Source of the DNA: JASSUD01 sp031963045
Lineage (GTDB): Bacteria > Pseudomonadota > Gammaproteobacteria > Burkholderiales > Burkholderiaceae
DNA: 64,000 nucleotides
Assembly (NCBI GenBank): GCA_031963045.1
Contig: JASSUK010000025.1
Location: 1 to 64,000, forward strand
Direction of reading: 5' to 3'
Position 1 is the first letter of the stretch, and the number at the start of each line of letters is the position of its first letter. The position numbers and the translations under genes were made by a program. Positions 36,618 to 45,880 of the stretch are shown here, one piece after another. Under the pieces are notes generated by a model that made no database searches, was not told where the DNA came from, and was given only the letters and a program-made list of their open reading frames with translations.

Positions 36618-36642
36618 GCCTGGCTATTGCCGGGCTTTTTTT
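36618..36642 (+). terminator. Terminator of the patatin-SDR operon
   Basis: Stem GCCTGGC/GCCGGGC with loop TATT and seven T residues after it. The remainder of the 36549-36872 gap is AT-rich and shows no gene. Confidence 0.8.
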
Positions 36643-36872
36643 CGTCAATCTATTCTGTATTTCGCATATTTGAAAAATATAATGAAAAATTGTATAAATA
36701 TGTGAAAATGAACAAGAATATTATTGCGCTTTGTAAAGTGCTAATAATATAGATTTTTTTGAATGAGTCGATAAGTTTGGAAGCAATTCTATCCTTGCGG
36801 TAAATAACATAATTGCACGAAAGGAAGCAGATTTTATTGTATAAAATTTCATAACTTATAGGGAGATTTAGA

Positions 36873-38024
36873 ATGCTAATTTCGCATAGATCACAGGCTT
36901 CGAAGATTCCCATTTTTGCAAAAACTCAACGCAGTTCACTACCATCTTATGATTCTTGCAGTGGCTATGAAAGAGAGCTGGCAGAAACACCTAAACAAAA
37001 GTCTTTGAAACCTTGGCTCTATCTTGCCTCTCCATTTAAATCTTGCCTTTCAAATTGTTTTCCCATATCAAAAAATATAGATTTTGACGAGAAGAATAAT
37101 AACGCTGCTTACGATTACAAAACATCCAATTGTATGCCGATATATACTAGTCAGCCTCTACCAAATAATATTCAATCAGCCCAAGGGAAAATATATTATA
37201 AAAATGCTGATTCTGATTTAACATCATTGCCACTAGAAGTTGAAATAGAAATGTTGACCTGCAAAAGAAGAATGGATGATGTTATTAAAAATAAACGTTT
37301 AACTGATAACCAAGTCTACGAGGGTATCTGCTCAGTACTGAGCGAAGTACAACATGTTTGTGTGGTCCTTCCTGATAATCACCATGATGATCCAGGATAT
37401 GCAAGGCGTAGAATTGCACTCGCTGCTATAGGCAAGACAGAAAATATAAAAAGTATGAAGCTATGTGCTGATGTTTTTTTTAGAGATGATTATATAGATT
37501 ATGAAGAAGTACCTTTATTATTGGGAATGTTAAGAAAAATTTTTGAAAACAATAAAGAACTGAACTCGATTGACTTATCATTGCAGTGCAATGTGCTGGA
37601 TGAAAATCATGGTTCGCACGTGTCAGAGTTAAAAGATATGCTGCGAGGTAAAAAAATAGCTAGCCTTAATTTATCTGGAAATATTGGTGGAGATAATTTA
37701 AAAGTTATATGGACATACTTAGAAGCCATGGAAATTTCTACGCTATGCGTGGATCAATGGACTGCGAATGGCAATATACTAGCGTCAGAAATAGAGCTTT
37801 TAGCAAAAACGTTGCCAAAGACAAACAACCTTCATAAACTACTTATTAGAAATGCCTCTGGAATCACATTTGAGAATGCAAATGCTTTAATTGAGCAATT
37901 GCCATACACATCTATTCAAGAGTTAGATTTACGGGGGAATCCTATGAAATATATGGACAGATTGACGCTATCTAATAAGTATGTCAAAAATAAAAATAAT
38001 GAAATGGTTATACTAAATATGTAA
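36873..38024 (+). CDS. LRR-like protein, possible effector
   Basis: The 383-residue protein starts at an ATG preceded by GGGAG. The C-terminal half carries degenerate leucine-rich repeats of the ribonuclease-inhibitor kind (LNSIDLSLQCNVLDENHG, IASLNLSGNIGGDNLKVIW, IQELDLRGNPM). The N-terminal 100 residues are polar and Ser/Lys-rich. The SLPLEVEIEMLTCK stretch at about 115 hints at the start of an F-box-like helix but is too weak to call. No signal peptide is seen. LRR proteins of intracellular bacteria commonly bind host proteins; that role is inferred. Confidence 0.65.
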   Translation: MLISHRSQASKIPIFAKTQRSSLPSYDSCSGYERELAETPKQKSLKPWLYLASPFKSCLSNCFPISKNIDFDEKNNNAAYDYKTSNCMPIYTSQPLPNNIQSAQGKIYYKNADSDLTSLPLEVEIEMLTCKRRMDDVIKNKRLTDNQVYEGICSVLSEVQHVCVVLPDNHHDDPGYARRRIALAAIGKTENIKSMKLCADVFFRDDYIDYEEVPLLLGMLRKIFENNKELNSIDLSLQCNVLDENHGSHVSELKDMLRGKKIASLNLSGNIGGDNLKVIWTYLEAMEISTLCVDQWTANGNILASEIELLAKTLPKTNNLHKLLIRNASGITFENANALIEQLPYTSIQELDLRGNPMKYMDRLTLSNKYVKNKNNEMVILNM

Positions 38025-38061
38025 AAATAATTCGTAAAGCATCTAAGTTGCTTGATAAAAA

Positions 38062-38095
38062 CCCCCGAGTAGCTTTATGGTCGCTCGGGTTTTTT
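38062..38095 (+). terminator. Terminator after the LRR-like gene
   Basis: CCCGAG/CTCGGG arms enclose TAGCTTTATGGTCG and precede TTTTTT. Arms and loop closely resemble the terminator after tRNA-Ser at 48499-48526. Confidence 0.8.
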
Positions 38096-38313
38096 ATTAA
38101 ACGGGACGATATCTCCAAATGTGCAAGTGTCACTGACTGCGCTTGATGGCCAGTTAAAGTTGATTTCTAGAAAAAGTGCATGACGCTAATATCCGGCTTT
38201 ATCTCTAGATAAAACGGAGAGTTTTATTGGTAGGATTGAGCTTATTTTCGGTAATTTTACTAATCAGTTAGTGGCGGCAGATTAATCATCTGACTGTTCA
38301 GGAGAAGGTTTCA

Positions 38314-39654
38314 ATGTTAGAGGTCGTTACATCGCCATATCAATTTACTCTGAAAGAAGACTTCTGGAACCAAATACCTGGATATAGCGAGGTAAGTGAG
38401 CAGGACTTTTCCAACCCCGCCTGGCAAGAGCGCAACAGCATCATGCGTGCTGAAAAGCTCCGTGATCTTTTGCAGGACGTTGTAGCCCAATCGTTTATCG
38501 TAGACCTCGCAGAAGGGCTTTCCTTATCCACGATGTCGATGAGAATGACGCCGTATATATTTTCATTGATTGACTGGAATGCTGCGCAAAAGGATCCAAT
38601 TCGTCGGCAGTTTATGCCATTGAAATCTGAGATGTTAGCCTCTCATCCATTACTAAAGCTTGATTCACTCAATGAACATGGTGATGAGATTGCACAAGGT
38701 GTAGTACATCGATATCCAGATCGAGCCTTATTCTTAACAACCGATAAATGTCCTGTTTATTGCCGCTTCTGTACCCGAAGTTATAGTGTCGGTGTTGATA
38801 CCCCAATGGTGGAAAAAGATCGTAACGCACCGATTGTAGACAGATGGAAGACAGCGCTTGACTCTATTAGAGAGTCGAGTGCTATCGTTGATGTGGTGGT
38901 TTCTGGAGGCGATAGTTTTCGCTTAAAGGCCAGCCAGTTACTTGAGCTGGGTACTGAATTGATCAATATGGGAAAGCTAAAGCGCATTCGGTTTGCGTCG
39001 AAAGGGCTTTCAGTCTTACCCATGAAAATCATCAAAGATTGTGACTGGACAGAAGCGCTTATTCGACTCTCCGATATGGGTCGCGCAAAAGGGGTTGAAG
39101 TTTCATTCCATACGCATATTAATCATCCTCGTGAAATGACTCACTATGTTGAGGAAGCAGCGAAGCTGCTATTTACCAATGGTGTAATGGTACGAAATCA
39201 GTCGGTTTTGCTGCGCGGTGTCAATGATGGAGTTGCTGAAATGACCCAGCTTGTCAAAGCATTGGGTGATAACCATATACACCCTTACTATACCTATGTC
39301 TGCGATCTTGTTAGCGGTATAGAAGACATGAGAACGTCAATCGACACGGCGTGCCACTTGGAAAAGCACGTGCGTGGACAGACAGCGGGTTACAACACGC
39401 CATTGTTCGTGGTAGATGCACCAGGCGGTGGCGGTAAGCGCGATGTGCATAGCTACGAGATATACGATAAAGAAGTGGGTCTCGCTGTTTACACCGCTCC
39501 TAGTGTGAGACCAGGAAAATTTTTCGTCTATCCTGATCCATTGCATAGCCTTTCTCCAAAGATTGCATCCGATTGGGCGGTCGAAGAGCGCGCACAAGAG
39601 ATGCTACAAATGGTCATCGAGCGCGCGAGAATGCAGGTAAGAAGGACTCAATAA
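38314..39654 (+). CDS. Lysine 2,3-aminomutase-family radical SAM enzyme
   Basis: The 446-residue protein has the SAM cluster motif CPVYCRFC (C146, C150, C153) and the PLP-binding lysine K375 in VVDAPGGGGKRD, both hallmarks of lysine 2,3-aminomutases. It would make beta-lysine from lysine or act on a related amino acid. Full length and the C-terminal region exclude the shorter EpmB type. No EF-P lysylation or lysine-fermentation gene lies beside it, so the purpose is open; a part in natural-product synthesis is possible. The sequence is more GC-rich than the genes on either side. Confidence 0.88.
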   Translation: MLEVVTSPYQFTLKEDFWNQIPGYSEVSEQDFSNPAWQERNSIMRAEKLRDLLQDVVAQSFIVDLAEGLSLSTMSMRMTPYIFSLIDWNAAQKDPIRRQFMPLKSEMLASHPLLKLDSLNEHGDEIAQGVVHRYPDRALFLTTDKCPVYCRFCTRSYSVGVDTPMVEKDRNAPIVDRWKTALDSIRESSAIVDVVVSGGDSFRLKASQLLELGTELINMGKLKRIRFASKGLSVLPMKIIKDCDWTEALIRLSDMGRAKGVEVSFHTHINHPREMTHYVEEAAKLLFTNGVMVRNQSVLLRGVNDGVAEMTQLVKALGDNHIHPYYTYVCDLVSGIEDMRTSIDTACHLEKHVRGQTAGYNTPLFVVDAPGGGGKRDVHSYEIYDKEVGLAVYTAPSVRPGKFFVYPDPLHSLSPKIASDWAVEERAQEMLQMVIERARMQVRRTQ

Positions 39655-39734
39655 TAGAAAACAAAAAAGCCTGTTACCGCAGAACTCCATAGAAATGCAA
39701 AATTATCAAACTATCTAGAATTTTTATAATAAAT

Positions 39735-40142
39735 TTTAATTTTTTCGTATACGGTAGACAAAAAAACAAAAGAGGCAATACAAGCAAGCAGCTCTCAAAA
39801 AAAGAAAAACAGGGGGCAATGCTCTACAGAAGAGGGTGTATTTCGTTTTATAGCAAGAGATTACGCAAAACGTGTGAGGATGGTGCACGCTATCGTATTT
39901 AATAGGAGATAAATACATGTTGACTGCAAAACATTCCCCCTATTGACCGATATAAATATTTATTGAGCGCGCGCATCATGCTTGAGTCTACCGTGTATGT
40001 TTCCAAAGAACGGAATATGCAGCAGTCTCCTTCCACTGGCAAAAACATTCCACGCCACTCTATCCCGCATAGTAAATGGATAAGCGCGCCGCTTAACGGC
40101 TTTACTCCGTATCCAGCATCCTTATATTCTCAGCACGGATAG
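39735..40142 (+). pseudogene. Dead paralog of the 46781 gene with its leader
   Basis: The leader at 39735-39977 and the first codons match 46548-46930 closely (shared AGCAAGAGATTACGCAAAAC and GAGCGCGCGCATCATG). The frame from ATG 39978 reads MLESTVYVSKERNMQQSPST and stops at TAG 40140-40142 after 54 codons, where the intact paralog runs to 381. IS630 sequence follows directly, suggesting insertion or rearrangement at the break. Confidence 0.75.
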
Positions 40143-40153
40143 GACAGTGCCAT

Positions 40154-40426
40154 GACATTGAAGCCAAACGCGGAAAACGTTTGAATGTAATTGGAGCGCT
40201 ACTTGCCAGTGGTGCGTTTCATGCGGTAAAGGGAGGGACAATTATGACAGGCGAACCTGTTTGTGGGATTTTGGCCTGGTTGAAAGAACGGGTAAAGCAG
40301 CCGCTTATAGTGATTGTAGACAATGCGAGGCTTTGGAACCCTATATCACTTTCCCGTTCATTAAGCGCTGAGTTCAATTTTTATCTTACGAAACAATTTG
40401 ATAAATTTGTCTTGTATGTAATGTAA
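40154..40426 (+). pseudogene. IS630-family transposase fragment
   Basis: The frame reads DIEAKRGKRLNVIGALLASG and LKERVKQPLIVIVDNARLW, matching the DDE_3 part of IS630 transposases around the second aspartate. The match ends near 40345, and neither end of an element was found. Confidence 0.65.
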
Positions 40427-40464
40427 GATTTGTCTTCGATGCAATATAAGATATATTTTGGTTC

Positions 40465-40711
40465 AGGCAGTGCCGACTGACCGTGTGCCAAAAATTGTCC
40501 AGATGGTGAAGGGCCTCACTGGGCGAGAGACATTCAGGCGCTGGGCCTGTAGGTCAAGCGAGAACTGTGGGGCGAAGAATTTTGGTCGGATGGGTACTTT
40601 GCGAGTACGGTCGGCAAACATGGTAATGAAGAGATGATAGGGCGCTAAGTAAAGAATCAGGGCAATGAATATAACAAGCTCCACTCAGATCATCAGCTCG
40701 AGCTGTTTTGA
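40465..40711 (+). pseudogene. IS200/IS605 TnpA C-terminal fragment
   Basis: VPTDRVPKIVQMVKGLTGRE in one frame continues in another as VKRELWGEEFWSDGYFASTV, then stops within KHGNEEMIGR and resumes to HQLELF. These are the C-terminal blocks of Y1 (HUH) transposases. At least one frameshift and one stop make it dead. 40427-40464 and 40712-40753 show nothing else. Confidence 0.75.
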
Positions 40712-40753
40712 GGGTTGAGGATACCTCGCAACTTGCTATGAGGTAGTTCATTG

Positions 40754-40847
40754 ATAAGGTAATTTACATGTCTGCATATATTAATTCTTCAATCTCTATA
40801 ATAAGGTGATGTAAATGGTTAAAAATATTAATTCTTCAACCCCTATA
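40754..40847 (+). repeat. 47-bp tandem duplication over the F-box gene start
   Basis: Units 40754-40800 and 40801-40847 begin ATAAGGT and end CTATA, each holding an ATG. The first ATG (40768) opens a 13-codon frame, MSAYINSSISIIR, which stops at 40809, 5 nt before the real start. The ribosome binding site AAGGTGAT of the main gene overlaps the stop of the short frame, so translation may be coupled. Confidence 0.85.
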
Positions 40848-42173
40848 GTGCGTACAGGAACACCACCTCGAGAAAAGGTAAGCGCTGCGAAACCTGAAGC
40901 AGGAAAAGTAGGTAATTTACAAAATTTTCCACCGGAAATAATCGAGAAGATTGGGAATAACCTCAGCCGAAAAGAGTTAAGTCCTCTTTTGCATGCCAGT
41001 CGCACTTTCTATAATAGTTTACATAAACATAATCAAGACATCGTGATAGAAAAGGGTAAAGACCTTTCGGAAGCACTAGCAATTTTCTCAGCAGACAAGA
41101 AAAAGCGCACCCTAACGTTAAAAAGTAACGCCTTTATTCAAAATCCAGAATTGAAGATAGAACGATTGTCCTGCGATCCAAAACGCATAAAAATAAGCAT
41201 GCTGACTGATGTGAATGGCGAAAATAGTCAAAGGGATGCTAATTTATATGATTTAATAGAGTTTTACAATCACGATTTAATTCATTTTTTTCTAACAGAA
41301 ATATCAAGTGGAGAAAATCCAATTGTTTTGAAAGAATATATTAATCGCAAAAACGAAGATGGGAAAACAGTGCTTCACCAACTTGCTATTCAAACTACTT
41401 TGAGTGGGGGGCATGAAGCGATGAAAATGCTGATGCATTTAGTTCTTCTGGGTGGAGACCTCAATATTCAAGATGACAAAGGCTGCACTCCTGTGCATCA
41501 TTGTTATCCTGGTTTTGTGAAATGGTGCTTTGAGCATGGCGGCCGCGAGGATATTAAAAATAACGAAAGATGTGCTCCACTTAAATTTAGCAACACTAGA
41601 GAACGGGAAGAGCAATCCCAATTCGTTCGATCTCTGGATATGAAATTAAATCCAGAAAAGCTTATATCTTCTAACGAAAAGGATCTTTTAGAAAAATTTC
41701 CAGAATTGAAAGAAAGAAAGAACGATATATTAAAATTATCATCAAATGATGCATTTGAAACGCTTGCAAACAATCGAAGTCTTAGAGAAGCAGTTAAAAA
41801 TAAGGATTATAATAGAGTTAAAGAATTACTCAGTTTAGAAACAGCAAAGCCTAATCCAAATGTAAAAGCCCGAGATGGGGAAAGTATCATACTCCATGCA
41901 TCCGTGATTGAAGACAGCGATATCTGTATGGAGCTTATTAAAAATGGAGGAGACCCTAATGTTAAAGATAGTAAAGGAAAAAGCATTATTATTTATGCTA
42001 TTGCTGGGGAAAAACCTAAATTAATTGATTTTCTCATTGAGAAAGGGGCAGATCTCTCCGTAGTACATAAAGGGAATACTTTACGCGATTGGATACGAAA
42101 AAAATGTACGCCTGAGAAATATGACTTAAGCCAATGCAGAAATATTTTAGATATTATTAATAACCCATTGTGA
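40815..42173 (+). CDS. F-box and ankyrin-repeat protein, probable host-directed effector
   Basis: The 452-residue protein has an F-box at about 35-70 (LQNFPPEIIEKIGNNLSRKE, then LLHASRTFYNSL). F-boxes bind Skp1 in eukaryotic SCF ubiquitin ligases. Ankyrin-type repeats follow at about 180-250 (DGKTVLHQLAI, KGCTPVHHCYP) and 340-420 (LIKNGGDPNVKDSKGKSII, FLIEKGADLS). Ankyrins would bind the substrate. Bacteria have no SCF complex, so action inside a eukaryotic host is the natural inference. No Sec signal is seen, so another secretion route would be required. IS debris lies on both sides. Confidence 0.8.
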   Translation: MVKNINSSTPIVRTGTPPREKVSAAKPEAGKVGNLQNFPPEIIEKIGNNLSRKELSPLLHASRTFYNSLHKHNQDIVIEKGKDLSEALAIFSADKKKRTLTLKSNAFIQNPELKIERLSCDPKRIKISMLTDVNGENSQRDANLYDLIEFYNHDLIHFFLTEISSGENPIVLKEYINRKNEDGKTVLHQLAIQTTLSGGHEAMKMLMHLVLLGGDLNIQDDKGCTPVHHCYPGFVKWCFEHGGREDIKNNERCAPLKFSNTREREEQSQFVRSLDMKLNPEKLISSNEKDLLEKFPELKERKNDILKLSSNDAFETLANNRSLREAVKNKDYNRVKELLSLETAKPNPNVKARDGESIILHASVIEDSDICMELIKNGGDPNVKDSKGKSIIIYAIAGEKPKLIDFLIEKGADLSVVHKGNTLRDWIRKKCTPEKYDLSQCRNILDIINNPL

Positions 42174-42312
42174 TCTACCCCAAAAAAGTTGGACGGTAAA
42201 AATACAAAAATTAAGAGGATTGAGCACGGTATTGGACAGGGCTCAGACCTCTTAATTTAAGCTTAATGCATTCATGGTTGTAGTAATAAATATACTTCTT
42301 CAATCCTGCTTA
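42174..42312 (-). pseudogene. IS3-family remnant (end of orfB and terminal repeat)
   Basis: On the minus strand LKKYIYYYNHECIKLKLRGL and SPVQYRAQSS end at TAA 42211-42213. This is the usual C-terminus of IS3 orfB. The end sequence CTACCCCAAAAAAGTTGGAC beyond it matches IS3-type terminal repeats. Between 42313 and 42542 I see no gene; GGTGGG at 42530-42535 serves the next gene. Confidence 0.75.
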
Positions 42313-42542
42313 GGCAATTTGCTATCCCACCTTAAGCGTTAAGAATACTTTGGCCCTGCTATGGTGTAGTGGGGTATTTTTTTGCATCACTAAAATAGCG
42401 AAGGTGCTATTTTTGAGGGATGATTGCTCCATAAATACAGTATTGATAGGACTCACATATACGGTATCCGCTTCTATATTTCCTGCACAAACAGCATCAG
42501 GATATGAAATCCCTAGTCTTTAGGTGTGAAGGTGGGTTTACT

Positions 42543-43607
42543 ATGAATATGTTTGTCGCCCCCCTTTCCGTGCGTTTCGTGAGCTTGCCTTGTGAAAAAA
42601 TAGAAGAAGCTATCGGCACACAGAAGGGGGCTTTTTGATACTTTAAAAACGTTACTGCCTAAGAAGTATGCGCCAGGTAAGAGCCCTTTCTTTGAAATGG
42701 TTTCGGATACTCTTTTTCTCTCTCAAGAAGAGCGACAAGTGAAAGAGGCGCTTTTTCTGGGGGGCCATGAACCGCTTGCCAACCATCGTCATATTCTTGA
42801 ACAGATCCGCGAATATGCAAAAGGTGAAAAAGAAAAGCCTTCGCTTGAAGTCCAAGAAGCTATGTATCGCTGTTGGAATGGTGAGTGCCAAAAATCGGAA
42901 AAAATAGAATTTCAACAGGCAGAACCAGAACCCGAACCAGAAATAGATGCCCAAGAGGAAGTAGTAGATTTAGAGCATACGAAGCTAGAACGCAAGCTAA
43001 AGATTCAAAGGCCTCAATGCACGCCTGAGACAATGGGCTTGGTAGAAAAAGTAAAAAAAGCGCATGAAAATACCGTGGCGCAGGCCAGCAAGCCCAAGAC
43101 TGATGTGGAGAAAGGTTGTACTTTATCTATAGTGGTGGGTACTACGATGAGCGTGGTAGGTGGGTTGACGGGGTTAACACAGCAGAAATTCTGCCCGATC
43201 ATCTGCAACAAAGCCAAAGTCAGAATGTAATCATTCAAAACCATAAAAGAGCGCGTAAGGTCTCATTCGCTTCTGTGATTTCAACCTCCTCAAGCGGATC
43301 TGCATCACCAACTATTGGGCGCTCGCCTACACCTGAAAGTGAAGAGGAAGGTAGTTCACTTTCTCAAGGCAAAGCTTCATCCCTCGTAAAAGGAAAGGTT
43401 GAAATTGCACCAGCTTCTGACTCTGAAGAAAGCGATGCCGAGAGCTTTATAGAAATTGTAAGTTCCGACTCTGAGCCCGAAGAGAAAATGCATGCAGAAG
43501 GTTCTAAAATTAAATCAAAATCCAGAAAAGTATTTCGCAAACAGTTTGATGCATTAGTAAGAGCCCAAGTACAAGCAAAACTCAAAGAAATGCTGCAACT
43601 TGCATAA
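42543..43607 (+). pseudogene. Unknown gene read in two frames (possible +1 frameshift site)
   Basis: From ATG 42543 the frame reads MNMFVAPLSVRFVSLPCEKI to AFTGA, stopping at 42636. The plus-one frame continues the protein at once (FDTLKTLLPKKYAPGK, LFLGGHEPLANHRHILEQIR, a Pro/Glu run) to about 43113. The original frame then resumes (YFIYSGGYYDERGRWVDG, a Ser/Glu-rich stretch) to TAA 43605-43607, giving about 350 residues in all. The first junction is AGGGGG-CT-TTT-TGA, much like the programmed shift site of prfB (AGGGGG-TAT-CTT-TGA). The second is a minus-one change near GAGAAAGG. Two compensating indels in a dying gene are the simpler reading. The product is unrecognised; its acidic Ser-rich tail suggests disorder. 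Confidence 0.6.
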
Positions 43608-43678
43608 CCTCTATTTCATTTACATAAACGATTATTTAGGTTGAGACACATTGCTTTCACCTAGTCGTGAATGAAAAA

Positions 43679-43705
43679 AATAGCTAGCCAAATTGGCTAG
43701 CTATT
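43679..43705 (-). terminator. Terminator for the ankyrin gene
   Basis: A perfect 11-bp stem AATAGCTAGCC/GGCTAGCTATT with a 5-nt loop is followed on the minus strand by TTTTTTTC. It could also stop plus-strand transcripts from 43607. A further perfect 10-bp stem, AAACAATGGC/GCCATTGTTT, lies at 43719-43756. Confidence 0.75.
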
Positions 43706-43793
43706 TAAAATATACCCCAAACAATGGCTCTTTGAATTATAAAAGGGCCATTGTTTAATACGATGCATCCACGTTTTTACCATCCATTTTTTT

Positions 43794-43820
43794 GCTGCTA
43801 CCTAGTTGTCGGGTAGCAGC
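43794..43820. repeat. Hairpin GCTGCTACC/GGTAGCAGC
   Basis: A 9-bp stem with an 9-nt loop lies between the ankyrin gene and its terminator. There is no T-run in the right place on either strand. Confidence 0.6.
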
Positions 43821-43890
43821 AAGCAGTATCACTCAAGCAATTCAACAAAAGTTTCTAAAAGGGTTTTTAAGCCGCTTCTAATATATTTTC

Positions 43891-45612
43891 TTATGCTTTC
43901 TTGGCATCTTGGTTTAATTTCTCGCGCCGTGCATCCAATGCTTCTTTATTGAAAAGTGCAGCTATTTCAGGCGTCTGCGCAAGTGTTTGCGGGGTATCGT
44001 TTTCGTCAGTCAGAGAGTTTATTTCGTCATCAGTCTTACCAATTTTAATGTAGGCATCAAGTACTTGTTCAACCATCTCTTGATCGAGTGAATCGGCGGC
44101 ACGGTGCATTGCAGTATATCCGCCTGTATCTTTCTTGTTTATGTCTGCATGGAGCTTCACGTAAGCATCAAGCATGCATTCCAATATTGGAATATCCTTA
44201 TTTAGAATAGCATCGCCCAGCGCACTTGCTTTAAAAACAGAAGTTTGAGCGTCTATTTTTGCATCTTCGGGGTTCATTGTAAGTAAAACCTCAAGCAAAA
44301 CTTTAACTAACTCAAGGTCTTGTGCTCTAACTGCAGCATGCAGTGGGCCAGTAACGGTTCTATCGGTGTTTTTTGAGAATGAAGTTACATCCTTTATAAG
44401 CCCACTTTTAATAGCAGCTTTAATATCTAGCTTGGGCATTTCTTCGATCTGAAACTGTCTTTTTTTATATTGCAGCGGGAATGTCGGCGCCAGATCTCTA
44501 TCGGCGAAAGCTTTTATTATCTTTGTTATATCTTCTAATTTTGGTTGGTGTCCATCAAGTGCATCAAGTGCCATTTTCACTGGAGTTCTTCCAGTAGAAT
44601 CCTCAGTAGATATTTTGATCCCTTGCTCGAGCATGATGCCAAGTGCGGGCCCAACTATTTCTGTGCGTTCGTTAGCAACGAAGGAATGCAACGGAAGTTG
44701 ATTAGAGAAATTAAGTGCTCCTAGATTTGCATTTTGATCTATCAAAGCCTGGAACATTTTGCGATCTTTTGCATAATGCACGGGAGTACAGCCTCTGATA
44801 TCCCTTGCGTTTACGTCTACGTTGGGCGTATCTAACAATAAAATAACCATGTCATGATGGTTATTGTTCGCCATGATGTGCAGCAAGGTCTCTTTCTCTG
44901 GACCAAGCGGCATGGTTGCTAGCTCTGGCTTTTCTTTAATTAACTCTTGAATCTGGGTGATATCGTCCGGTGATCTCCTCACAGCTAGAACTCGCAGCAG
45001 AGCTTTATCACGCGGCAATAGGTCTATTTTTGCACCATTTTCAAGCAACTTTGTAATTACATTATCATCATTTTTTTCTGCAGCTAGGAGCAGTGAGGTC
45101 CTATTTTCATCATCTTGCGCATTTACTGCTTCAGCAACTGCATTCTCATTACCCAGATTTTTCTCTCGAATTTTATCGAAAATTTTATCAAAATCGTAGC
45201 GTAACTGTGTATTTGTAGCGGCATGGTGCAATAGAGTCATTTTTTTATTATCACCTATATTTAAATCTGCACCGTTTTTTATAAGTTGTAAAAGGGTGTC
45301 TATATTGCCAGACTGAGCTGCTTCAAGTAGTAGCGTCCTTCCTTCGGAATTTTTTTGATTTATGGTTTCATCTATTGTGTCTAAGGCGAGCATCGTGCAG
45401 TTGTTTTGTCCGACGGAGAAAAGTACAGCCTTATAGTCCAAAGTATTTGTTCTTTGTTCTCGATGTTCACCCAACTGACGTGGTTTGAGCGCACTGGTGG
45501 AAGTCGATTCTCGCTGGGTTGCACTGATAGATGGGGATGGAGGTGCTGTCAAAGGCTTAGAAGAAGCGAGGGAGTTTGTAGGGCTGGTATTTTGAGATAT
45601 TGGACGAAACAT
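43891..45612 (-). CDS. Ankyrin-repeat protein, probable effector
   Basis: The 573-residue protein has a Ser/Thr/Pro-rich N-terminus of about 50 residues. Ankyrin repeats then run across most of its length (EGRTLLLEAAQSGNIDTLLQ, KKMTLLHHAA, ENRTSLLLAAEKNDDNVITK, IRGCTPVHYAKD, TGGYTAMHRAADSLDQEMVE). Ankyrin repeats mediate protein binding and are frequent in endosymbiont effectors. The Ser/Thr/Pro-rich start resembles the N-terminus of the gene at 32217 and could be a secretion signal, though none can be proven. It is convergent with the twice-shifted gene. Confidence 0.85.
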   Translation of the reverse strand: MFRPISQNTSPTNSLASSKPLTAPPSPSISATQRESTSTSALKPRQLGEHREQRTNTLDYKAVLFSVGQNNCTMLALDTIDETINQKNSEGRTLLLEAAQSGNIDTLLQLIKNGADLNIGDNKKMTLLHHAATNTQLRYDFDKIFDKIREKNLGNENAVAEAVNAQDDENRTSLLLAAEKNDDNVITKLLENGAKIDLLPRDKALLRVLAVRRSPDDITQIQELIKEKPELATMPLGPEKETLLHIMANNNHHDMVILLLDTPNVDVNARDIRGCTPVHYAKDRKMFQALIDQNANLGALNFSNQLPLHSFVANERTEIVGPALGIMLEQGIKISTEDSTGRTPVKMALDALDGHQPKLEDITKIIKAFADRDLAPTFPLQYKKRQFQIEEMPKLDIKAAIKSGLIKDVTSFSKNTDRTVTGPLHAAVRAQDLELVKVLLEVLLTMNPEDAKIDAQTSVFKASALGDAILNKDIPILECMLDAYVKLHADINKKDTGGYTAMHRAADSLDQEMVEQVLDAYIKIGKTDDEINSLTDENDTPQTLAQTPEIAALFNKEALDARREKLNQDAKKA

Positions 45613-45779
45613 ATTTAATATCCTTGTAGTGATTGTTATTCTAGGTAAGACAATAACTGAATTTTCTATATTTAATAGCCCAGAATCCGAAAACGTGTAC
45701 TAGATTCACGAATAGTAGGAGATTTTAAACACGTTATAAGGCTGAGGTTGCCCCGATTAAACGCATCCCATATGGTTGA

Positions 45780-45880
45780 TTAGGCTGCTTGATGTTGTTG
45801 AGAAGCGGCCCAATGTCCTTCAAAGGTCCTGGGACTGACGTAATTGAGGGCGGAGTGTAGACTGTTAAACAGCGTGCAAA
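45780..45880 (-). pseudogene. IS3-family orfB C-terminal fragment
   Basis: On the minus strand LFNSLHSALNYVSPRTFEGH and WAASQQHQAA end at TAA 45780-45782. This is the typical end of IS3-group transposases (HSALxYxSPxxFE). Upstream codons are out of frame. The rest of 45613-46097 shows nothing I can support. Confidence 0.75.
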
